Source: Paraburkholderia aromaticivorans (lineage in GTDB: Bacteria > Pseudomonadota > Gammaproteobacteria > Burkholderiales > Burkholderiaceae). From it: 64,000 nt of DNA. The DNA lies in NCBI RefSeq assembly GCF_012689525.1, contig NZ_CP051514.1:1488001-1552000 (forward strand), in the 5' to 3' direction. Under the pieces are notes generated by a model. That model had not been told where the DNA came from and did not search any database. It saw only the letters and a program-made list of their open reading frames with translations. Positions 55,932-64,000 of this stretch are shown one piece after another (the first letter of the stretch is position 1; every line of letters begins with the position of its first letter). The position numbers were made by a program, and so were the translations under genes.

Positions 55932-57158
55932 CTACGCGACGCGAAAAGGATCGTCGATGGAATATGCGGGTCGGGTAAACCACTTCGGTCCCTCCTCGGT
56001 CACGTAGAAGTGATCTTCGTGCCTCACTCCAAATTCGCCGGGAATGCAGATCATGGGTTCATTGCTAAAACACATCCCAACTTCCAGCAGCGTTTCGTCG
56101 TTCCCCACCAGATACGGCGCCTCATGCAAGTCGAGGCCAATGCCGTGGCCAGTCCGATGCGGCAGACCCGGCAGTTGATAGCCAGGGCCGAATCCATAAG
56201 TTTCCAGGCAACGTCTCGCCGCGCGATCGACCGCGGCACATGAAACACCCAACTGTGCCGCATCAAAAGCAGCTGCTTGTGCTGCCTTTTCTGCGTTCCA
56301 CACAAATCGCTGCCGATCGTTTGCATCACCGAAAACATAGGTGCGCGTGATATCCGAAACATAGTTCTTGTACTTGCAGCCGGTGTCGATCAGGACCACG
56401 TCATTGCGTTTGAGAACTTGCGGCTCTTTGACCCCATGTGGATAGGATGTTGCCTCCCCAAACAAAACGATGCAGAAATGTGATCCTGCTGCGCCAACTT
56501 TTCGATGTGCCCGGTCTATGAAGTCACAAACATCCACCGTGCTAATTCCCTCGCGCAAAATGCTTGCCGCCGCCCACTGAACCTGCAAAGTCATGTCTTT
56601 AGCGGCCTGCATGATTGCAATCTCCGTGCGCGATTTGTTCTTTCTCAAAGACCCAATCAAAGCGTCGGCGCAGACTAATTCATAATTCTCCGATAATTCC
56701 TTCAATCCAAAATAAACCGATGCGGAGGCGGTTCCGCATATAGCAATTTTCGCGCGACTTCCGTGAACTGGCGCTATGCCGATTGCAAGCAAGGCTTTAT
56801 AAAATGCCACATACGCACTTTCGTCTTCGTGCCAGCAGATGACCTCGCGTTCAACCTTCATGCGATCGCGCAACGTCCTTTCCTCGAACCACGGTGCGAT
56901 GTAGGTCAAACTCCCCTTCGCAGGGATGATGGCACCAAGAAGCCTTTCACTGGAGTGCCATTCTATTCCAGTGAAATAAAGCAGATTAGTCCCCGCATTG
57001 ACGTAAACCGCATCGACGCCAGCATCCGTCATATTTCTCTGCAATTTACTTATCCGCGTCAGATGTTCAACTGCACTGATTTCCTCAACCTCGCTCGCAC
57101 ACGGCAAGAGTCGCGCCAATGCCGTTTGCTGATCACTACCACCTACGCCGTTTGTCAT
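55932..57158 (-). CDS. M24-family metallopeptidase (Xaa-Pro aminopeptidase/creatinase-like)
   Basis: A 408-residue protein: N-terminal creatinase-type domain (LTRISKLQRNMTDAGVDAVYVNAG), then the pita-bread catalytic domain. Metal ligands visible are Asp in VLIDTGCKYK, Asp in YVSDITRTYVF, His in RTGHGIGLDLHE, Glu in FSNEPMI and Glu in RHEDHFYVT. It may be an aminopeptidase or hydrolyse a small amidine or peptide. The ATG at 57158 is preferred over the GTG two codons upstream because of the GAGAG before it. It lies on the same strand as the BKACE gene but 450 bases away, so it is probably a separate transcript. Confidence 0.85.
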   Translation of the reverse strand: MTNGVGGSDQQTALARLLPCASEVEEISAVEHLTRISKLQRNMTDAGVDAVYVNAGTNLLYFTGIEWHSSERLLGAIIPAKGSLTYIAPWFEERTLRDRMKVEREVICWHEDESAYVAFYKALLAIGIAPVHGSRAKIAICGTASASVYFGLKELSENYELVCADALIGSLRKNKSRTEIAIMQAAKDMTLQVQWAAASILREGISTVDVCDFIDRAHRKVGAAGSHFCIVLFGEATSYPHGVKEPQVLKRNDVVLIDTGCKYKNYVSDITRTYVFGDANDRQRFVWNAEKAAQAAAFDAAQLGVSCAAVDRAARRCLETYGFGPGYQLPGLPHRTGHGIGLDLHEAPYLVGNDETLLEVGMCFSNEPMICIPGEFGVRHEDHFYVTEEGPKWFTRPAYSIDDPFRVA

Positions 57159-57611
57159 CTTCACTCTCGTTAATGAAACGGAACACGTTTCGTTGTTCTG
57201 GACGACCGCCCCACTGGCGAAGATTCGATGCCCTCACAGGCGATTCTCTGCGCCATGCCGGGTGCATGTTGTCTCAATTGACCTGTTTCTACACTCGCGC
57301 ATCCGCAAAGGGTTCTGCGCATGGCCAAACTAGCACGATAGAGGTTCTATTTGCTTGTGCGATCGGATCGTAATAGATGCGGATTCCTGCATAGTCTCGT
57401 GCCCATCCAATCATCCCCCGGTCGCGTGTCTCAATGCGACCTGACCTCAATGCTTGCGGCGTGCGCCAGACCGTGAATAAGACACCGCGCCTGCTCACGC
57501 AGCAGGGCGTGCCTTCGAGCGACTACGGTACTTGGCGATTCTCGACGTGCCGTCGCTCCGGCACATAGCCGAGGGCGCACGCTCGCCTCACACCAATGTG
57601 CATTCAAAAAT
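57159..57611. other. Intergenic region
   Basis: About 450 bases between the BKACE stop and the M24 peptidase start. It should hold the peptidase promoter. No gene remnant or strong hairpin was identified. Confidence 0.4.
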
Positions 57612-58670
57612 TCAGACAGCCTTGCGCAGGAAGCCCTGGTTACCACCGTTGCGATTGGGCGCGAAGCCGTTGGCCAGCAGGGTCTCCTCCGCCGTGTCGT
57701 AGAACACACCGATCTTGCTGATTTCGCGCGCCTGCTGGGCGGTGGCCACCTTGCGGCCGAACTCGCGCGAGATGCGCACCAGTTGCTCGATCTGCTCGAC
57801 CGTGCTCATCTTCTTCGTGCGCGTTTGGTTCCAGAGACAGTCCTCGGTGCCGCAGCGCACGTGCAGGCCCAGAGCAATGCCCATCATGTTGACCGGCAGC
57901 ACATTGCGCACTGAGCTCTCGACTGTCAGCACCGCGCCGTCCGGCGTAGCGCGCACAAAGTTGGCCAGGTTGTAGATATTCGGAGCGTCCATCCCGCCGC
58001 TGATCGCCACCCAGTTCATCACCAGTGGGCCCTTATAGATGCCACGCCGAATCAGCCGCTCCACCGACTCGAAGCTGTTGATGTTGTAGCACTGAAAGGC
58101 GCTCTGAATGCCGGCTTCGCTCAGACGGCGAATGTGCTCCTCGGCCCAGCCGGGCTGAGCCGGCACCGTCATCTCCTTGTAGGCGTTGTAGATCGCAGGA
58201 TTTTCTCTCGACGTGCCCTTGAAATCCGCCAGCTCCGCATGTTCGGTGACGTTCATCTGCGAGGTGTTGATCGTCACCGTGACCTGGTCGGGCTTGGGAT
58301 CGAGTTCGGCCAGCATGTGGCGCGTGTCGTCGCTCAGCCATTGGGCTGCGGCACCTTCGGTCTCCGGCGCGAAGCTGATCGAGCCGCCCACCTGGATGAT
58401 CATCTCGGGTACGCGGGCGCGCACGCCGGCGATCAGCTCGTTGAACTTCGACAGGCGCTTGCTGCCCTTCCCGTCGAGTTCGCGCACGTGCAGGTGCAGC
58501 ACAGTGGCACCGGCGTTATAGCAATCCACGGCCTTCTGGATCTGCTCCTCCATCGTGACAGGGATGTCCTCAGGAAAGTCGGAGGGCAGCCACCCTGGGG
58601 CATAGGGCGCGGCCGTGATGATCAGAGGTTGCTGGTTTTCAGGGTACAGCGAACCGTCGAGAAAGTTCAT
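57612..58670 (-). CDS. BKACE-family beta-keto acid cleavage enzyme (DUF849)
   Basis: A 352-residue TIM-barrel protein. The zinc-binding HLHVR motif near residue 49, PLIITAAPYAPGWLPSDFP at the N-terminus, and GLHVRCGTEDCLW near the end are characteristic of BKACE enzymes. These condense a beta-keto acid with acetyl-CoA to give acetoacetate and a new CoA ester. GGAG precedes the ATG at 58670. It sits 155 bases downstream of an MFS transporter on the same strand, under a divergent AraC regulator. The group therefore likely imports and degrades one substrate, such as a carnitine- or amino-acid-derived keto acid. The substrate is not readable from sequence. Confidence 0.85.
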   Translation of the reverse strand: MNFLDGSLYPENQQPLIITAAPYAPGWLPSDFPEDIPVTMEEQIQKAVDCYNAGATVLHLHVRELDGKGSKRLSKFNELIAGVRARVPEMIIQVGGSISFAPETEGAAAQWLSDDTRHMLAELDPKPDQVTVTINTSQMNVTEHAELADFKGTSRENPAIYNAYKEMTVPAQPGWAEEHIRRLSEAGIQSAFQCYNINSFESVERLIRRGIYKGPLVMNWVAISGGMDAPNIYNLANFVRATPDGAVLTVESSVRNVLPVNMMGIALGLHVRCGTEDCLWNQTRTKKMSTVEQIEQLVRISREFGRKVATAQQAREISKIGVFYDTAEETLLANGFAPNRNGGNQGFLRKAV

Positions 58671-58825
58671 GTCACGTCTCCAATGGCAGATTGGGAGTAA
58701 GGAAGGAAATAGGGGGATGGGGATGTCGATCCAAACACTCAGCAGTGCTTGTCGTCGACCATTCTCTTTCGGTAAGCCAATAACTCCGCTTGTTCGAAGC
58801 GTCTCCTTGCGCCAATACCCGAAAA

Positions 58826-60172
58826 TCAGGTCGCAGCGCCGGTTCTCAGGGTGCCGGCGAGGGCTGGCGCCACATCCAGCTTCACATCGGAGATCCGGGC
58901 CGCATCGGCGTCGTAACTGCGCATTGCGATGACAAAAAACACCGCGGCCAATACGCTGCACAGAGGAATCAATGTCAGTGCGTGCTGCAAACCCCATTGG
59001 TCGGACAGGACACCCGCCAGGAACGGACCCACGGCCAGGCCAAACACGTTTTGAAACAGGGAAAGGACGGCCGCGCCGGTAGAGCGCACACCTGGGTGAA
59101 TGACGTCCATCGCAACGCCGGCAACCACACCGACGGTGCAGTTCATGAAAAAAGCGCCAAAAAGGATCAGCTTGAACTGTGCATCGCCCGTGTATGTGCC
59201 GCCAAAAGCCACCATGAAGATCACCGATGTGACCAGGCACAGCACGGACAGCGCGGGCAGCTTGTTGCGCGGTGTGCGAACTGCCAGGCGTCCCACCACA
59301 ATGCCCCAGAACGTGCAGCTAAAGGCGCCGACCAATACCACCGCCGCTGCGGCCTTGCCCGCAGCCTCCGGGGCCATGCCGTGGAAACGATTCAGGTAGC
59401 TGGGCAGCCACGACCAGATGGCCGACACGGTAATCAATTCTGCCGCCGCTCCGGCACAAAGCCACAGCAGCGTGCGCGTGCGCGCCAGCGTGCCAAAGAT
59501 GTGCTTGAGCGTCCCACCCAGCGACTGGGTCACCTGGTCCGAGGCTGGCGTCAGTGCCACCGTCTTGTAGTCGCGCACGAGCAGATAAAGCAATGCCAGC
59601 ACGAGCCCAGGTACACCGACCACACCAAAGGCGGCCTTCCAGCCCCACCTGGCCGCGATCATGCCGCCCAACACCACGCCGAGCACTGAACCCAGCGATG
59701 GAGCAGCGAAGAAGGCGCCGAGCACGGCGCTGCGCAAGCGCTTCGGAAACAGTGTCGAGATAAGGGCCGCTCCTACTGAGCCATAGCCGGTTTCACCAAC
59801 CCCCACCATCGCACGCGCGACAAACAATTGACTGTAATTGGCCGTGAACATGCACGAGATAGTGGCCAGGCTCCATGCAATCGCCATCACCACGATGCTT
59901 TTCACACGGCCCATGCGGTCGGCCACCAGTGCTACCGGCAATCCGCCCGCCCCGACGACGATGGAGATGATGGAAACCAGGGAACCCAACTGCTTGTCAC
60001 TCAGATGCCATTCGCTCTTGATGTGAGGAAATAACGAGACGATCACCTGTCGGTCGATAAAATCGAACATCATGAGCGCGAAGGTCAGCGCAAATGCAAA
60101 CCAGGCTTGCCGCCTGTTCGTCAGGTAGTCGTCGTTGTTGCGAGCCTCCGGGCCATCGGGTATCACGTGCAT
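58826..60172 (-). CDS. MFS transporter
   Basis: A 448-residue protein with ~12 hydrophobic helices and the MFS motif ADRMGRVKS between helices 2 and 3. DFIDRQVIVSLFPHIKSEW at helix 1 is typical of anion:cation symporter or hexuronate-type importers of organic acids. TTAGGAG lies before the ATG at 60172. Probably the uptake system for the substrate of the downstream BKACE enzyme. Confidence 0.85.
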   Translation of the reverse strand: MHVIPDGPEARNNDDYLTNRRQAWFAFALTFALMMFDFIDRQVIVSLFPHIKSEWHLSDKQLGSLVSIISIVVGAGGLPVALVADRMGRVKSIVVMAIAWSLATISCMFTANYSQLFVARAMVGVGETGYGSVGAALISTLFPKRLRSAVLGAFFAAPSLGSVLGVVLGGMIAARWGWKAAFGVVGVPGLVLALLYLLVRDYKTVALTPASDQVTQSLGGTLKHIFGTLARTRTLLWLCAGAAAELITVSAIWSWLPSYLNRFHGMAPEAAGKAAAAVVLVGAFSCTFWGIVVGRLAVRTPRNKLPALSVLCLVTSVIFMVAFGGTYTGDAQFKLILFGAFFMNCTVGVVAGVAMDVIHPGVRSTGAAVLSLFQNVFGLAVGPFLAGVLSDQWGLQHALTLIPLCSVLAAVFFVIAMRSYDADAARISDVKLDVAPALAGTLRTGAAT

Positions 60173-60293
60173 GCTCGTCTCCTAACATTTTTGAAATACC
60201 GGCCACGGTCCTGACGCCTCGCGTGTTCAGACGGTCCGGTTGTCGATCGGACCAATCAAGCTTGGTAGTGTGGGTGTGATGGGTTTCCCCCGC

Positions 60294-60321
60294 TTGACAT
60301 TACATGACACGGACTTATCAT
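60294..60321 (+). promoter_or_regulatory. Sigma-70-type promoter of the AraC-family gene
   Basis: TTGACA (60294-60299), a 16-base spacer and TATCAT (60316-60321), 29 bases before the ATG at 60351. An inverted repeat GGTCCG / CGGACC lies about 40 bases upstream near 60234-60254, and may be a regulator site shared with the divergent MFS gene. Confidence 0.6.
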
Positions 60322-60350
60322 TTTGTGCCAACCTTCTATTCAGTTTTCCG

Positions 60351-61385
60351 ATGTCGACACTTGTCCGCGCTGCGAGCTTAACGAACTACAGTGAGGTCGC
60401 TCGTGCAGCCGGACTGGACCCGGTGCGGATGCTTCTTGACGCGGGATTAAGTCCGGGCCTACTGCGCGAGCCGGACCTCATGATTCCGGTCGAGCGTGTC
60501 GGACAACTGCTCCAGGCGTCCGCAACCCTGTCAGGCAACGAGAGTTTCGGACTGTGCATGGCCGAGTCGCGCCTCTTGTCGAACCTTGGGGCGGTAGGAT
60601 TGCTGATCCGCGACCAGGCGACGCTGCGCGACTCGCTCAACATGCTGATGCGCTACCAGGCCCTGCTCAACGGTGCGCTGTCGCTGGCGGTCGAGGAATG
60701 CGGCGAACTGGTCATCATTCGCGAGGTGGTCATTGCTGGCAGTGCGCATCAGCCCACGCGCCAAAGGGTTGAACTGGCGCTAGGTGTCATGGTGCAGTTG
60801 ATACGCCAGCTCCTCAAGAACGACTGGCAGCCGCGGCGGGTATGCTTCGAACATCCGGCGCCGCGCGACGCTAGTACACACCATCGGTTTTTTGGCAGTT
60901 GCGTCGAGTTCGACTATGACTTCAACTGCATCATCTGCGCGAAGGACGATCTCGACGCACGCAACCCGTCAGCCGATCCGGCGATGGCGCGCTACGCGCA
61001 GCAGTTGCTAGACGCGTCTGTCATGTCGCAGCAGGCAACCATGCTTGAGGACGTGCGGCGCACGATCCTGCTGCTGTTACCCAGTGGACGCTGCGGCATC
61101 GAACAGGTGGCCGAGCACCTCGGCGTGGTGTGCCGCACGGTCCAGCGCCGGCTCTCGGAACAGGGGCAGAGCTTCTCGTCGATCGTCAACGACATCCGCA
61201 AGGAACTCAGCACGCGTCATGTCATCGAGAGCGATCGTCCGTTGACCGAGGTGGCGACCCTGCTCGGTTTTTCCGCACCGAGCGCATTTTCCCGCTGGTA
61301 TCACACGCAATTCGGTTGCAGCGCCAAGGAAAGCCGGGCGACGCGCGGCGCAGTGCACGGACAGACGACAGACGAGGCTCTCTAA
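60351..61385 (+). CDS. AraC-family transcriptional regulator
   Basis: A 344-residue protein: an N-terminal arabinose-binding-like domain of the OruR/ArgR-type AraC regulators (ARAAGLDPVRMLLDAGLSPGLL), then two C-terminal HTH motifs (IEQVAEHLGVVCRTVQRRLSEQG and LTEVATLLGFSAPSAFSRWYHTQFG). Divergent from the MFS-BKACE operon, which it probably activates. The ATG at 60351 matches the family start; the open frame upstream contains the promoter. The gene ends tail-to-tail with the lysR gene, overlapping by three bases. Confidence 0.85.
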   Translation: MSTLVRAASLTNYSEVARAAGLDPVRMLLDAGLSPGLLREPDLMIPVERVGQLLQASATLSGNESFGLCMAESRLLSNLGAVGLLIRDQATLRDSLNMLMRYQALLNGALSLAVEECGELVIIREVVIAGSAHQPTRQRVELALGVMVQLIRQLLKNDWQPRRVCFEHPAPRDASTHHRFFGSCVEFDYDFNCIICAKDDLDARNPSADPAMARYAQQLLDASVMSQQATMLEDVRRTILLLLPSGRCGIEQVAEHLGVVCRTVQRRLSEQGQSFSSIVNDIRKELSTRHVIESDRPLTEVATLLGFSAPSAFSRWYHTQFGCSAKESRATRGAVHGQTTDEAL

Positions 61386-62311
61386 CGCGTCGTGCGGCGC
61401 GTCCCCTGGCGCTTCGTGAGGCCGCCGTATGACAGCGCTGTATCGATGAACCCCCGCACGCAAGGCGAATGTTCGCGAACACGAAATGCCACCGCGATTT
61501 CGACCTGATCTTCGAAGTCGCTTAAAGGTTTGAATACCACGCCGGGTTGAGCGAATCCCTGGATGGATTGAGGTACGAGGGCTACGCCGTAGCCCGCCGA
61601 CGCCATGCTGACCGCAGTAATGAAATCGTTGACCCGATACTCCGGTTGCGCATCGAACCCTCCGACGCGGCCGAGTCTGGCGAGATCTTCCGCGAAGCCG
61701 GCCGCCTCATTGAACTGTGGCGCAATGAATGACACCCCCCGCAACTGGGCAGCCTTCACGGCTTTCACGCGCACGAGTGGGCTGTCCGCCGGTAGAGCAA
61801 TCAGCAGGCGTTCGCTCTGAACGACTTTGGCTGTGACCCCGTCGGGATAGTGCGCGCGGGGCCGAATGAAACCGACATCGATGGTCCCATCCGACAAACG
61901 TTCCAGTTGCGTCGGTGTTTCCATCGCCACGACGTGCATGCGGACGTCCGGGCTCGCCATCCTGAATGCCCTGAGCGTATCGGGCAGCAGCCCGGTCGTA
62001 ACGGCCGAGCCGATATAGCCGAGCGCAACGTGACCTGCTTCTCCTCTTGCTGCCAGACGCCCGATGCGGTCGGCGCGCTCCAGTTGTCGCAGTGCGGCCT
62101 TGGCTTCGACCAGAAAAACGTCCCCCGCATCGGTCAGCGTGATCGCCGCGCGTTTGTTGCGGTTGAGCAACCGTACGCCGAGATCGGTTTCAAGCCTCTT
62201 GATCTGCTGGCTGAGCACCGATTGTGCGATATCGAGCCGGTCGGCTGTGCGAGCGAAGTGCAAATCTTCGGCCAACGCAACGAATAGTTTGAGTTGCCGG
62301 CTATCGATCAT
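61382..62311 (-). CDS. LysR-family transcriptional regulator
   Basis: A 309-residue LysR protein. The N-terminal winged HTH is RQLKLFVALAEDLHFARTADRLDIAQSVLSQQIKRLE; the C-terminal substrate-binding fold follows (GHVALGYIGSA, DVGFIRP, VALVPQS). It is divergent from the glutarate hydroxylase gene with a 99-base intergenic region containing a dyad, so it likely controls that operon in response to glutarate or a related acid. The ATG at 62311 is the family start. Confidence 0.88.
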   Translation of the reverse strand: MIDSRQLKLFVALAEDLHFARTADRLDIAQSVLSQQIKRLETDLGVRLLNRNKRAAITLTDAGDVFLVEAKAALRQLERADRIGRLAARGEAGHVALGYIGSAVTTGLLPDTLRAFRMASPDVRMHVVAMETPTQLERLSDGTIDVGFIRPRAHYPDGVTAKVVQSERLLIALPADSPLVRVKAVKAAQLRGVSFIAPQFNEAAGFAEDLARLGRVGGFDAQPEYRVNDFITAVSMASAGYGVALVPQSIQGFAQPGVVFKPLSDFEDQVEIAVAFRVREHSPCVRGFIDTALSYGGLTKRQGTRRTTR

Positions 62312-62334
62312 TTTTAATCTCAATTTACGAACAA

Positions 62335-62355
62335 AAACACAGTTTATACGTGTTT
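62335..62355. promoter_or_regulatory. Dyad operator between lysR and glaH
   Basis: Inverted repeat AAACAC / GTGTTT with a 9-base spacer, centred in the divergent intergenic region. Position and symmetry suit a LysR-type regulator site. Confidence 0.55.
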
Positions 62356-62410
62356 AACGAATCACAGATAAGGAGTCAAATAGACATACTTTCTTCCCAA
62401 GGACCCCTTC

Positions 62411-63346
62411 ATGAGCTCCGTCACAGCATTGCCGATGGCCGCAGCGGTCGATTCGCAACTGAAGTTTTCGATCGAGCGTCATCCGCATCACGAACGTCTG
62501 CGTCATATCACGGTGCAACGTGACGCGTTGCAGAAGTTCTTCTCTTCAGTCAAAGACATCGATCTCCAGAACCTCGAATACGTGCCGTTCATGCGCTTTA
62601 TGGTTGCGGACGCGCTCGAGCGCGCAGTCGGCGACGGTTTCGCCTCCGCACTTCGGCAACTCGTGCGGGACCGATCCACCGGCGGATTCACGCTGGGCGT
62701 CCTGGACGCGACCACCGACCCTCGCGACTTCGTCCTTTTCGGAACGGCAGTCGGGTTCCTGCTTGGACCGGCGAATCACGATGCCATGTCCGGCACGTAC
62801 TACGCGCGCTTCCTCGTGAAGGACACGGACAATAGCGACTCCTACCTGCGTCAGGCATACCGCCTGTTCACGCTGCACACAGACGGAACCTTTGTCGACG
62901 AGCCGACCGAATGGCTGCTCATGATGAAGTTCGCGGAAGAGAACGCGGTCGGCGGCGAGTCGCGCTTCATGCATATCGACGACTGGAGCGAGCGCGACAC
63001 GTTCCTCGACGATCCACTCGGCACCCGGCCGTTTCTCTACAAGGCGCCCGGTTCGAAGAACGTCGACGCGCAGATCGAACGCCCTGTGTTCTTCCAGAGC
63101 GAGTACGGTCTCGCGATGTCGTTCATCGATCAATTCGTGCAACCCCGTTCATCAGCCGAAGCGGTTTATCTGCACGACTTGTCGGCGTCGATGGAAGCCT
63201 CGTCCGCGACGCGCGAAGTACCGCTTCCCGTGGGCGACCTCGTGGTCCTCAACAACTATTTCTGGCTGCACGGTCGGGCGCCGTTCCAGAAGCATCCTGC
63301 ACTTCATCGTGAACTGATGCGCCAACGCGGAGAGTTCGCAAAATGA
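62411..63346 (+). CDS. glaH: Glutarate 2-hydroxylase (CsiD/GlaH)
   Basis: A 311-residue Fe(II)/2-oxoglutarate-dependent oxygenase. The CsiD-family core is visible: ITVQRDALQKFF, GFTLGVLD, then the iron-binding HTDGTF near residue 156 and the distal His in FWLHGRAPF near 286. It converts glutarate to L-2-hydroxyglutarate with consumption of 2-oxoglutarate, in lysine/glutarate catabolism. The next gene overlaps by four bases and encodes the oxidase that regenerates 2-oxoglutarate. AAGGA precedes the ATG. Confidence 0.92.
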   Translation: MSSVTALPMAAAVDSQLKFSIERHPHHERLRHITVQRDALQKFFSSVKDIDLQNLEYVPFMRFMVADALERAVGDGFASALRQLVRDRSTGGFTLGVLDATTDPRDFVLFGTAVGFLLGPANHDAMSGTYYARFLVKDTDNSDSYLRQAYRLFTLHTDGTFVDEPTEWLLMMKFAEENAVGGESRFMHIDDWSERDTFLDDPLGTRPFLYKAPGSKNVDAQIERPVFFQSEYGLAMSFIDQFVQPRSSAEAVYLHDLSASMEASSATREVPLPVGDLVVLNNYFWLHGRAPFQKHPALHRELMRQRGEFAK

Positions 63347-64000
63347 CAATCGTCCAGCATCACCGCGGTTATGACGCAGATGTCCTCATCGTGGGCGGCG
63401 GCATCGTCGGCGTGTCGACGGCCATGCAACTGATCGAACGTCATCCGGGCCTCAGCGTGCTGCTGCTCGAGAAGGAGGCCTCACTCGCAGCTCACCAGTC
63501 CAGTCACAACAGCGGCGTGATCCACGCAGGCGTGTATTACGCGCCGGGAAGCCTCAAGGCCGAATTCTGCAGGCGAGGCGCCGCCGCGACCTATGAATTC
63601 GCCCGCCGCCATGATGTGCGGGTCGAGCGATGCGGCAAGCTGATCGTCGCGACCGAAGACGTCGAAGTCGAAAGGCTGAATGCGCTGTACGCACGTTGCG
63701 AGCAGAACCAGCTCGAACCGCAGATGCTCGATGAGGCGGCGTTGCGGGAGCTCGAACCGCGCATCGCGGGTCGCGCGGCGATCCGCGTGGCGGCGAGCGG
63801 CATCGCGGACTATCCGGGCATGACCACGACGATGGCCCGACTCGCGCAGGAGCAAGGCGCGCAGATTCTGCTGAACCAGCGTGTCGACGCACTCCACGAG
63901 GACGAAAACGGCATTACCGCGGAAACGTCGGGCGGACGCTTCCGGGCAAAGCACGCCATCGTCTGCGCGGGCCTGATGGCGGATCGCCTCGCGAAGATGT
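63343..64000 (+). CDS. lhgO: L-2-hydroxyglutarate oxidase/dehydrogenase, N-terminal part (runs off window)
   Basis: The frame from ATG 63343 (overlapping the glaH stop as ATGA) stays open to the last base. The FAD-binding motif VLIVGGGIVGVSTAMQL is near residues 13-29, followed by SSHNSGVIHAGVYYAPGSLKA, the conserved LhgO/L2HGDH segment. It oxidises L-2-hydroxyglutarate to 2-oxoglutarate and passes electrons to the respiratory chain. About 219 of ~400 residues are inside the window. Confidence 0.92.
   Translation, partial: MTIVQHHRGYDADVLIVGGGIVGVSTAMQLIERHPGLSVLLLEKEASLAAHQSSHNSGVIHAGVYYAPGSLKAEFCRRGAAATYEFARRHDVRVERCGKLIVATEDVEVERLNALYARCEQNQLEPQMLDEAALRELEPRIAGRAAIRVAASGIADYPGMTTTMARLAQEQGAQILLNQRVDALHEDENGITAETSGGRFRAKHAIVCAGLMADRLAKM

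Noticed and set aside
57289..57498. 69-codon minus-strand frame downstream of the M24 gene start region
   Set aside because: No conserved features or ribosome site; probably chance.

Overview
The window reads as Burkholderiaceae DNA, most likely a Paraburkholderia/Caballeronia-type secondary replicon or genomic island. The reasons are high GC, a DUF4148 signal-peptide protein, a glutarate hydroxylase/L-2-hydroxyglutarate oxidase operon, a BKACE enzyme, and insertion sequences of the IS5, IS6, IS21, IS30, IS66 and RIT types. Only the last ~9 kb looks like stable metabolic chromosome. The rest is accessory DNA with several layers of insertion. This is an inference from protein similarity recalled from memory; no search was run.

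Left part (1-7.2 kb): a recombinase tail, a HigBA-type toxin-antitoxin pair with a palindromic operator, IS6-family elements, and a minus-strand operon (alpha/beta hydrolase with a Cys nucleophile, acetoacetate-decarboxylase-like protein, three small membrane proteins, patatin fusion, FAD oxidoreductase). The IS6 element removes all but the first ~20 codons of the FAD oxidoreductase.

Conflict-type modules (8-24.6 kb): module A is a metallophosphoesterase, a CHAT protease, a SLOG-like protein and a deoxyribosyltransferase-like/TRAFs-binding protein. Module B is a SIR2-like+TIR protein coupled to a membrane-anchored STAND NTPase with about 14 WD40 repeats, followed by a Tat-exported FecR-like protein. 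Between them lie an IS5 copy and a large Kelch/anchor-D protein. A triheme lipoprotein and an outer-membrane barrel follow on the minus strand. Several module A genes carry single-base frame changes or an in-frame TAG, so they are either decaying or affected by sequencing errors.

Mobile core (28-54.6 kb): a compact Tn7-like element (TnsA, TnsB, TnsC, TniQ) with 18-bp inverted ends and no cargo. Next comes a STAND-like NTPase with a C-terminal PD-(D/E)XK nuclease, split exactly at its Walker A motif by a serine-recombinase element. That element is interrupted by a second related element, which is itself interrupted by IS5. Then follow a DUF4365 gene abutted by IS66, and an IS21 element (5-bp target duplication) carrying both an IS30 copy and a complete RIT element (three tyrosine recombinases, ~92-bp inverted repeats).

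Right part (55.5-64 kb): a DUF4148 protein, an M24 peptidase, a BKACE enzyme with an MFS transporter and a divergent AraC regulator, then a LysR regulator divergent from glutarate hydroxylase and L-2-hydroxyglutarate oxidase. The last gene runs off the window.
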